Positions 1 through 5,244 of a stretch of 5,391 nucleotides of DNA are shown piece by piece. The notes below the pieces were generated by a model that did not search any database, was not told where the DNA came from, and saw only the letters and a program-made list of their open reading frames with translations. Position numbers and translations under genes: made by a program. Numbering within the stretch: position 1 is the first letter of the stretch; each line of letters begins with the position of its first letter. The stretch is taken from NCBI GenBank assembly GCA_013695055.1, contig JACDBF010000071.1, positions 1 through 5,391 of the forward strand, read 5' to 3'. The stretch is from Actinomycetota bacterium. Its GTDB lineage: Bacteria > Actinomycetota > CADDZG01 > WHSQ01.

Positions 1-353
1 TGGTCGCCGCCGCCGGCCTGATTGCGAACACCATCCGGCTGGCGATATTCGCCCGGCGCGAGGAGATCTCGATTATGAAGCTGGTGGGAGCGACCAACTG
101 GTTCATCCGCATCCCCTTCATGTTCGAAGGCGTTTTCGCCGCGCTGACGGGCGCCATCCTGTCAAGCCTTTTCCTCTTTGGCGCGAACGAGCTGCTGTTC
201 TCGAGGATGGGTGACTTTTTGGCATTTCTCGGACCCGTCTTTACGTTCTCCGGATGGGAGATCGCCAAGGTGCTCTTTCTCCTGGTCGGGGGAGGCATCG
301 TGGTGGGCCTATTCGGCTCGGTCATGGCCCTACGGCGCTTCCTCGAGGTTTAA
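1..353 (+). CDS. ftsX: Cell division protein FtsX, C-terminal part (5' end outside window)
   Basis: FtsX is the membrane subunit of the FtsEX ABC-type complex. It passes ATP-hydrolysis signals from FtsE to a periplasmic or extracellular murein hydrolase at the septum. The frame is open from base 3 and gives 116 residues before TAA at 351-353. The family signature after transmembrane segment 2 is visible: an NTIRLAIFARREEI stretch followed by MKLVGATNWFIRIPF. Two hydrophobic spans follow, roughly residues 45-70 and 88-110 of the visible part, matching TM3 and TM4, and the protein ends with a short basic tail. The ATG at 75 is an internal methionine, not the start, because conserved FtsX sequence continues upstream of it. 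The next gene encodes a coiled-coil M23 endopeptidase, the expected kind of FtsEX client. Identity is very secure; only the N-terminal two thirds is missing. Confidence 0.95.
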   Translation, partial: VAAAGLIANTIRLAIFARREEISIMKLVGATNWFIRIPFMFEGVFAALTGAILSSLFLFGANELLFSRMGDFLAFLGPVFTFSGWEIAKVLFLLVGGGIVVGLFGSVMALRRFLEV

Positions 354-473
354 GGACGGCCTCCGCAGAGCCGATCCCTTCCAGGGGATGGAAGACCCGC
401 CGGTCGCTTTGCTGTCACCGGCGCCGGCCGCGGGTCGAAGAAGCTCGTCTATGGTGAGTGGGTGGTGCCCGTG

Positions 474-501
474 TTGTTCTTGTTGTCCTTGTGCTTAGAA
501 T
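474..501 (+). promoter_or_regulatory. Probable promoter giving a leaderless transcript for the M23 gene
   Basis: A TAGAAT hexamer at 496-501 is one base from the TATAAT consensus and of a form common in actinobacteria. A weak -35 candidate, TTGTTC at 474-479, lies 16 nt upstream. Transcription would start about 6-8 nt after the -10 box, at 507-509, which is the A of the ATG at 509. No Shine-Dalgarno sequence precedes that ATG, so a leaderless mRNA explains both observations. The rest of the 354-473 gap holds no gene and no convincing terminator. Inference from sequence only. Confidence 0.5.
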
Positions 502-508
502 TCTTTAG

Positions 509-1777
509 ATGTCCCGATTGGTAGCCCTTAGGAGGAGGCTGTCCGTGGGGGCCTTTCTCCTGCTGTGCGTGGCCGGACTGGCTTTGCCCGCGGGGGCCGG
601 CCCGCGTGATCGCCTGGAGGAGATCCAAAGGCGCCAGGAGCGGATCGAGCAGGCGCAGCAATCCCTCTCGACCGATACCAGTAGGTTAGCGCAACGGGTG
701 CTGGAGCTCGATGCGGAGCGGGCCAAGGTCCAAGAGCGCGTTGACTCTCTGGATGCGATCATCGGCCGCCTCGACGCCGACATCGCCGGCAAACGAGAGG
801 CGTTGACGGTCGCTCAGCAGGAAGTTGCATTGCTGGCCGGCGACCTCAAGACCATTGGGATCCGACTCGATAAGCGGCTCAGCGTCTACCGGGAGCGAGC
901 GATTGCAGCTTACGTCGCCGGTCCTACCGCGGCCGTCGACGGATTGCTCTCCGCCCAATCGTTCTCCGACCTCGTCGAACGTTCGGCCTACTACCAATCC
1001 GCCCTCGATGCCGACTCCGAGCTGATCGGCGAGATCGAGATTCTGCAAGCCGACACGGAATACAAGCAAGAGCAGGTCGAGAAGCACAAGACGAAGATCG
1101 CCGCCGACAAGCTGCGGCTTGAAAGCGCACGGGCAGAGGTCGCCGACGCTCGCGCGGCCCGGGCCGAGGAGCTTTCGACCCAGGAAGCGGTCATCTCCGA
1201 GAAGACGAGCCTGCTCGAGGGCCTTCGCTCCCGCCAGCGGCGGCTTCAGGAGGTCGAGACTCAGCTGAGCAGCGAGTCGCAGGGGATCACCGACCTTCTG
1301 GCACGCGAAGCGGCCGCCGAGGCGGCCGCTCAAGCCGAGGCGGCGCCGGGCGTTGGATCTCCGCCACTCGGCGAATCCCCTCCCACGATCGGGGGCCGGC
1401 TGCTGTTTCCGGCCACCGGCCCGATCACCTCGAGCTTCGGCTACCGGGTGCACCCCATTTTCGGGACGACCCGCATGCACACTGGTATCGACATCGGAGC
1501 GGCTTACGGTTCGTCTGTATGGGCGGCCGAAGATGGAATCGTTGCCTATGTTGGGACGATGAGCGGTTACGGCAACGTCGTCGTGATCGACCACGGGCAA
1601 AGCCTTGCGACGACCTACAATCATCTCTCCGCTTTCTATGTGGGCATCGGCCAGCGCGTTACGCGCGGGACTCCCATCGCGGCGGTCGGCTGCACAGGCT
1701 ATTGCACCGGCCCCCATCTTCACTTCGAGGTCAGGGTGAATGGCACACCCGTCGATCCCGTACCGTATCTTCGATAG
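509..1777 (+). CDS. Secreted coiled-coil murein endopeptidase with M23/LytM domain (EnvC/PcsB-type FtsEX partner)
   Basis: The 422-residue protein has a signal peptide (residues 1 to about 30, with an RRR n-region, a leucine-rich core and an AGAG end). A long charged coiled coil follows (about 32-270), then an Ala/Pro/Gly linker (about 268-300) and a C-terminal M23 metallopeptidase domain (about 300-420). M23 enzymes cut peptide cross-links in peptidoglycan. The zinc ligands H324 and D328 (HTGID) and H405 (HLHFE) are present, as are the catalytic histidines H372 and H403, so this looks like an active enzyme rather than a degenerate EnvC-type amidase activator. The coiled coil is the region by which such proteins dock on FtsX, whose gene lies immediately upstream. 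C395 and C399 replace the more usual small polar residues beside the active site. The ATG at 509 is preferred because it gives a basic n-region. A GTG at 545, preceded by a purine-rich AGGAGGAGG, is the alternative but would remove every positive charge from the signal peptide. Confidence 0.9.
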   Translation: MSRLVALRRRLSVGAFLLLCVAGLALPAGAGPRDRLEEIQRRQERIEQAQQSLSTDTSRLAQRVLELDAERAKVQERVDSLDAIIGRLDADIAGKREALTVAQQEVALLAGDLKTIGIRLDKRLSVYRERAIAAYVAGPTAAVDGLLSAQSFSDLVERSAYYQSALDADSELIGEIEILQADTEYKQEQVEKHKTKIAADKLRLESARAEVADARAARAEELSTQEAVISEKTSLLEGLRSRQRRLQEVETQLSSESQGITDLLAREAAAEAAAQAEAAPGVGSPPLGESPPTIGGRLLFPATGPITSSFGYRVHPIFGTTRMHTGIDIGAAYGSSVWAAEDGIVAYVGTMSGYGNVVVIDHGQSLATTYNHLSAFYVGIGQRVTRGTPIAAVGCTGYCTGPHLHFEVRVNGTPVDPVPYLR

Positions 1778-1796
1778 CCCGCAAAGCAACTAACCT

Positions 1797-2987
1797 GTGG
1801 ACATGGAACGCTGGCAGAAGGTCTCATTCGCTTTGGTGGGAGCGACGCTCGTCGCGCTTGCTGCATTTTCTGCGGGGTTCGCGCTGGGCAACGATGGCGG
1901 GAGCGCGATTCCGTTCGTCGGTGGAGATGAGAGCGACGGCCTCGATCTCGTCGACGGTGTGTTTCAGCGGATCTCATCCGCGGCCGTCGATGCTCCAAGC
2001 AGCAAGGAGCTCGCCCGTGGGGCGATCAAGGGCATGGTCAAAGTCCTAAAGCAAACCGAAGATCCCTATGCCGCCTTCTACTCTCCGAGCGACTACACCG
2101 AGTTCCAGCAGTACACGAGCGGTCGCTTCTCAGGTATCGGTGTGTGGCTCAAGGAACAAAGAGGTGAGCTTGAGATCGTGTCGGTCCTTCCTTCGAGCCC
2201 TGCGGTGGAGGCCGGACTCGAGCGCGGGGACCTTATCGTCACGGTCGATGGGTTGGCGGTCGACAACCTGTCGGCGGACGAAGCCGTCGGGCGAATCAAG
2301 GGGCCGGCCGGCACGGACGTGAGCATTGAAGTAGAGCGGCGCGGCGAAGCGATGTCGTTCGATCTCACCAGAGAGAGCATCGACCTCCCCAACCTCATTT
2401 CCAGGGTCGCCGGAGGCGAGCTCGGATACATACGTCTGTTCGGATTCGCGCGCGGGGCTGGGACACAAGTGCGCGAGCGAGTGCAGAAGCTCACCGAAGG
2501 GGGGGCCGAAGGGATACTTCTCGATCTGCGCGACAACGGTGGCGGTCTCGTATCCGAGGCGGTCGACGTCGCCAGCGTATTCATCGAGGAGGGCGACATC
2601 GTTACATATCGCGAGAAGGAGAACCCTGACGTCGTGTACGAGGCAGAAGGCGGCGCGTTTGGGGACGTTCCACTGGTCGTTCTCGTCAATGAGGGAACGG
2701 CGAGCGCTTCTGAGATCGTGGCGGGGGCGCTGCAGGATCGCGACCGCGCGATACTCGTGGGCAATCAAACCTACGGGAAGGGATCGGTGCAGAATATCTT
2801 TCCGCTTCCCGACCAATCTGCTCTGAAGCTGACGACCGGTGCTTATCTGACACCGGACGGACGGGACATCAGCGGCCGCGGCATAGAGCCGGATGTCGAG
2901 GTCGACGCAGAGCCGCCGGTTCAGAAGACCAGGGCCGAAGAGATCCTGAAGGGCATCGTAGTCTCCACTACCGGCGCCCAAGGGTAG
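1797..2987 (+). CDS. C-terminal processing peptidase, S41A family (Ctp/Prc-like), membrane-anchored
   Basis: This serine protease family trims or degrades envelope proteins from their C-termini. The 396-residue protein has one N-terminal hydrophobic segment (about 9-31; uncleaved anchor or signal peptide). A helical linker follows (about 50-105), then a PDZ domain (about 108-190, with GIGVWL and a GLERGDLIVTVDG loop) and an S41 catalytic core (about 200-380). The Ser-Lys dyad is readable by comparison with E. coli Prc: S303 in TASASEI and K328 in TYGKGSVQ, spaced 25 residues as in Prc S430/K455, with Q332 also conserved. The LLDLRDNGGG strand at 241-250 is family-typical. The gene starts 19 nt after the M23 stop and runs into smpB, suggesting one transcript. 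Start uncertain: GTG at 1797 or ATG at 1803, neither with a good ribosome site. Its substrate cannot be read from sequence; the neighbouring hydrolase is a candidate by inference. Confidence 0.93.
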   Translation: MDMERWQKVSFALVGATLVALAAFSAGFALGNDGGSAIPFVGGDESDGLDLVDGVFQRISSAAVDAPSSKELARGAIKGMVKVLKQTEDPYAAFYSPSDYTEFQQYTSGRFSGIGVWLKEQRGELEIVSVLPSSPAVEAGLERGDLIVTVDGLAVDNLSADEAVGRIKGPAGTDVSIEVERRGEAMSFDLTRESIDLPNLISRVAGGELGYIRLFGFARGAGTQVRERVQKLTEGGAEGILLDLRDNGGGLVSEAVDVASVFIEEGDIVTYREKENPDVVYEAEGGAFGDVPLVVLVNEGTASASEIVAGALQDRDRAILVGNQTYGKGSVQNIFPLPDQSALKLTTGAYLTPDGRDISGRGIEPDVEVDAEPPVQKTRAEEILKGIVVSTTGAQG

Positions 2988-3457
2988 TGGCGCGAGCCGA
3001 TTCCTCCGACACCAAGCTCATCGCGCAGAACCGCAGAGCGCGCTACGACTATCTCATTGAAGATACCTTCGAGGCTGGTCTGCAGCTTGTGGGCACGGAG
3101 GTGAAGTCGTGTCGCGAAGGAAAGGTGAGCCTGACGGACGCGTATGCGGGCGTAAGGGACGGCGCCGCCTTTCTCTTTCAGTGCCACATCAATCCCTACT
3201 CGCATGGCAACCGTGAGAATCACGATCCGCTGAGGCCGAGAAAGCTCCTGCTTCACAGGGCTGAGATCGACAAGCTCCACATCGCGCTTACGCGGGACGG
3301 CCGTACGGTCGTCCCTCTGCGCCTCTACTTCAAGCACGGCCTCGTGAAGGCCGAGCTAGCCGTCGGGCGTGGCAAGAAGTCTTATGACAAAAGGGCGGAT
3401 ATCGCCACCCGTGATGCCGACCGCCGTATGCGCCAGGCGGTGGGCCGGCGCCGCTAA
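2987..3457 (+). CDS. smpB: SsrA-binding protein SmpB
   Basis: SmpB binds the tRNA-like domain of tmRNA and brings it to stalled ribosomes, where it mimics the anticodon stem during trans-translation. The 156-residue product has the normal family length and shows the expected blocks. RRARYDYLIEDTFEAGL and GTEVKSCREGKVSL occupy residues 16-48, and NPYSHGNRENHDP with RPRKLLLHRAEI lies around 69-94. YFKHGLVKAELAVGRGKKSYDKR follows around 114-136. The basic C-terminal tail, which becomes helical in the decoding centre, is rich in Arg and ends GRRR. The GTG start at 2987 overlaps the last base of the protease stop (TAGTG), so translation is probably coupled. No ssrA (tmRNA) gene was seen in the window, although it often lies near smpB. 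The stop is 4 nt from the stop of the convergent VOC gene. Confidence 0.97.
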   Translation: MARADSSDTKLIAQNRRARYDYLIEDTFEAGLQLVGTEVKSCREGKVSLTDAYAGVRDGAAFLFQCHINPYSHGNRENHDPLRPRKLLLHRAEIDKLHIALTRDGRTVVPLRLYFKHGLVKAELAVGRGKKSYDKRADIATRDADRRMRQAVGRRR

Positions 3458-3461
3458 AGCC

Positions 3462-3821
3462 TCACGGCGCATGGCTGATGAGCTCGTAGATGTTGCCGTC
3501 CGGCCCCCGGAAATGATGCCAGGTGCTGCGTCCGGAAGATTGCATCGATCCAATGAACTCCACACCTGCAGCTTCCATCTCGACGCGCGCTGCGCTCACG
3601 TCGTCGACGAGGAAACCAACGACCGGGGCCAACGTGAAGAAGTCATGGTCGTCGTTGTCCGGCGAAAAGATCTCCATCTCACCGAGGTCCGAGAAGCGGA
3701 GCTCGACGAGGTCGTCGAGCTCTCGACTCACTTCGAGACCCATGGTGTCTCGGAAGAAGGCGACCGTCTGCTCGAAGTTGGCGCTGCGAATCCCCATCCA
3801 CGCTAGTCCCTTGACGTTCAC
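3462..3821 (-). CDS. VOC-fold protein (glyoxalase/bleomycin-resistance-like)
   Basis: The 119-residue protein has the paired beta-alpha-beta-beta-beta modules of the vicinal oxygen chelate superfamily. The first module holds a WMGIRSANFEQTVAFFRDTMGL segment (about 8-29). The second ends in FRGPDGNIYEL (104-114), a close match to the usual DPDGN-x-x-EL ending. Of the three canonical metal positions, only the last (E113) is retained. Trp8 sits where His/Gln is usual in strand 1, and Val occupies the position before GFLVDDV. A metal-independent binding role (small molecule or drug) is therefore as likely as catalysis. Substrate unknown. The start is GTG at 3821 with a strong GAGGAGG site 5 nt upstream. 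The start overlaps the stop of the decayed kinase reading frame (GTGA), suggesting the two were once co-translated. The gene converges on smpB. Confidence 0.85.
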   Translation of the reverse strand: MNVKGLAWMGIRSANFEQTVAFFRDTMGLEVSRELDDLVELRFSDLGEMEIFSPDNDDHDFFTLAPVVGFLVDDVSAARVEMEAAGVEFIGSMQSSGRSTWHHFRGPDGNIYELISHAP

Positions 3822-4402
3822 GAGCTCCTCCTCTGCATATCTAATGCAGGTTTCACGATGCGCTCCCGGTTCCGCTTGCCCAGGTCCGGAGGGATCCCTC
3901 CGACGACGGTCGTGCCCTTGCTTGTGATTGAGTTTATGTGAAACCGGCCGGCGACTGCCGCGAGCCGGTCGGCCATGTTCTCGAGGCCCGAGGACTCCAC
4001 GGCTGCAACGTCGAATCCGCAGCCCTCATCTCGTACCGAGAAGTAGAGGTGGTCGGCCTCGGCCACGAGCTCAACGATGACGCGCGTGGCACCCGAGTGC
4101 TTGATGGCGTTCCTGGATGGCCTCGAGGCAGCAAAAGTAGACGGCCGTCTCGCTCGAGTCGCCTTCGCTCCGCGTCCTGTGCGGCAACGATGCGTTGCCG
4201 AGATGCCCGCAGGTCCGCAAGGCGCAAGTGAAGCTCGGTCGTGAGCTGCACGTTCGTCAAGGCAAGCGCGGCCTGTGAAGCAGCGTCCACGAGAAGGCGG
4301 GCTTCCATCGGCTGAAGCCTTTCCCGCGGGTTTGGTGACGCTGAGCGCTCCCAGTACCTCATTCCCCCGGCGAACCTCCACCACCTCGTCCCGCCCGGCT
4401 AT
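3818..4402 (-). pseudogene. Decayed GAF-type sensor histidine kinase (NarL/LuxR-system type), truncated and frameshifted
   Basis: Three pieces of one kinase can be read in order along the minus strand. The first is a GAF end (VEVRRGNEVLGALSVTKP, about 4381-4328). The second, in another frame, runs from RERLQPMEARLLVD through SQAALALTNVQL to QDAERRRLERD (about 4332-4147). The third is an ATPase domain with N-box NAIKHSGA, G1 box DEGCGFD and G2 region GLENMADRLAA (about 4111-3935). Lesions: an in-frame stop at 4405-4403 and no upstream sensor domain; a frameshift near 4321-4334; an internal deletion at 4147-4157 that fuses the start of the HisKA_3 helix directly to ETAVYFCCLEAIQ, removing the H-box histidine and most of the dimerisation domain; and a probable one-base insertion near 4112. 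A kinase without its phosphoacceptor cannot signal. The loss of the DHp region cannot be explained by simple sequencing indels. The last frame runs on to a stop that overlaps the VOC start. Confidence 0.87.
3827..3833 (-). promoter_or_regulatory. Ribosome binding site of the VOC gene
   Basis: On the minus strand the sequence reads GAGGAGG, then a 5-nt spacer, then GTG at 3821-3819. This strong purine tract supports the GTG as the true start. It also shows that the VOC gene can still be translated although the upstream kinase is broken. Confidence 0.75.
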
Positions 4403-4545
4403 CTAAAGCGAGTGAAAGCCGTTCTCTTGTTCCTTGCCGAACACCCCTAAAGTAAGTGGTGGCAGCCCACCGGTAACCTAGTGTCTCCAGGCCTCCTGTC
4501 CCATCTCCCACGCGCTAGCCTCATCGCGTCGGGATTGACTCGAGC

Positions 4546-4551
4546 AAGGAG
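4546..4551 (+). promoter_or_regulatory. Ribosome binding site that fixes the superoxide dismutase start
   Basis: AAGGAG abuts an ATG at 4552 with no spacer, but lies 6 nt before a second in-frame ATG at 4558. The spacing favours 4558 as the start. No convincing promoter was found in the 4406-4545 gap upstream. Confidence 0.7.
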
Positions 4552-4557
4552 ATGACC

Positions 4558-5187
4558 ATGAGGAAGTTTGGTCAGGGATCGATCGCAGTAGGCGCGCTCG
4601 TCGCTATTGTGGCTGTGGCGCTTTTCAGTGGTGGGGCGGTAGCGGGCTCCCGCGGACTGATCGCGCCGATCGAGGACGAGAACGGTGACGCGATTGGATC
4701 GGTTCGCTTCAGGCGCACCGATGATGGGGAAGTCAAGGTGCGGGTAAACGCCAGAGGCCTTGCACCCGGGTTCCACGGATTTCACGTCCACACCACCGGA
4801 GTCTGCGATCCGGATGCAGTAGACACGACCGGCAACGCTTTCCCATTCTTCACGGCGGGGGGTCACTACAACCCTGTAACGGCGAACACCCATGGGGCAC
4901 ACGCGGGCGACATGTCGCCCCTTCTGGTGACTCAGGATGGGCGGGCGTTCTTGAGGCTCAAGACCGACCGCTTTGCTCTGGGCGATCTGATGGACGACGA
5001 CGGGAGCGCCGTCATCCTTCATGCCAGCTCGGACAACCTGGCCCACATCCCGGCCACGACCTCGACCGGAGGAGAGCGTTACCACTCTCACGTCGATAAC
5101 GTCCTTGGCGCCGACACAGCCACCAAGGCGACAGGGGATGCCGGAGCCCGCTTCGGTTGCGGCGTGATCGAGCGAGTCCGTAGCTAG
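4558..5187 (+). CDS. sodC: Exported Cu/Zn superoxide dismutase (SodC type), left copy of an inverted pair
   Basis: SodC converts superoxide to hydrogen peroxide and oxygen outside the cytoplasm. The protein is 209 residues from the ATG at 4558, 211 if the ATG at 4552 is used. It begins with a signal peptide (about 1-29, ending AVA) and has no lipobox cysteine, so a soluble or wall-associated exported form is likely. Copper ligands are H76 and H78 (HGFHVH), the bridging H103 (GGHYNP) and H155 (ILHASSDN). Zinc ligands are H103, H112, H115 and D118 (HGAHAGD), so the zinc site looks complete. The structural disulfide pair is C83 (GVCDP) and C201 (FGCGVI), and R198 corresponds to the substrate-guiding arginine. 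The segment between H155 and the GDAGARFGCG block is longer than in proteobacterial SodC and holds a YHSHVDNV stretch; actinobacterial homologues also have an extended loop here. A second, tail-to-tail copy begins to the right. Confidence 0.94.
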   Translation: MRKFGQGSIAVGALVAIVAVALFSGGAVAGSRGLIAPIEDENGDAIGSVRFRRTDDGEVKVRVNARGLAPGFHGFHVHTTGVCDPDAVDTTGNAFPFFTAGGHYNPVTANTHGAHAGDMSPLLVTQDGRAFLRLKTDRFALGDLMDDDGSAVILHASSDNLAHIPATTSTGGERYHSHVDNVLGADTATKATGDAGARFGCGVIERVRS

Positions 5188-5244
5188 ATGCAGCATGGGT
5201 GAGATGGTCGTGCGAACACGAACATCTCACCCACGCTGCATCTA
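5185..5244. terminator. Shared hairpin between the two stop codons, possible bidirectional terminator
   Basis: The tip of the palindrome forms a 28-position stem (5185-5212 with 5217-5244) containing the two TAG stops at its base and a CGAA loop at 5213-5216. Two positions are unpaired, 5195/5234 and 5207/5222. There is no T-tract on either side because the palindrome continues into coding sequence. It is therefore not a classic intrinsic terminator, though hairpins without U-tracts are proposed to terminate transcription in some actinobacteria. Function is inferred. Confidence 0.45.

Noticed and set aside
374..423. Small hairpins after ftsX (374-378 with 385-389; 398-404 with 417-423) as an intrinsic terminator
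   Set aside because: The stems are only 5-7 bp with no following T-tract, as expected by chance in GC-rich sequence.
545..547. GTG start for the M23 gene with AGGAGGAGG 6 nt upstream
   Set aside because: It would strip the RRR n-region from the signal peptide. The purine tract is also the codons for those arginines, so the match may be coincidental. Kept as an alternative only.
686..1789. Long 367-residue open frame on the minus strand opposite the M23 gene
   Set aside because: It is the complement of a secure coding region in GC-rich DNA, where antisense frames stay open by codon bias. Its translation shows no recognisable domain.
2130..2981. 283-residue minus-strand frame opposite the S41 protease
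   Set aside because: No domain is recognisable and it lies entirely within a confidently identified protease gene.
3458..3817. Search for tmRNA (ssrA) directly downstream of smpB
   Set aside because: The region is fully taken by the convergent VOC coding sequence. No tRNA-like ends or tag frame were seen.
3369..3927. Plus-strand open frames (3369-3806 and 3523-3927) across the VOC region
   Set aside because: The VOC frame on the minus strand has a strong ribosome site and family motifs. The plus-strand translations are Ser/Arg-rich noise.
4458..4471. GGTGG-CAGC-CCACC hairpin upstream of superoxide dismutase as an operator or terminator
   Set aside because: A 5-bp stem with no supporting promoter elements or repeat is too weak to call.
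4447..5196. 249-residue minus-strand open frame opposite superoxide dismutase
   Set aside because: It is the shadow of sodC, whose frame carries all the metal ligands. Its N-terminal part merely reads the palindrome backwards.
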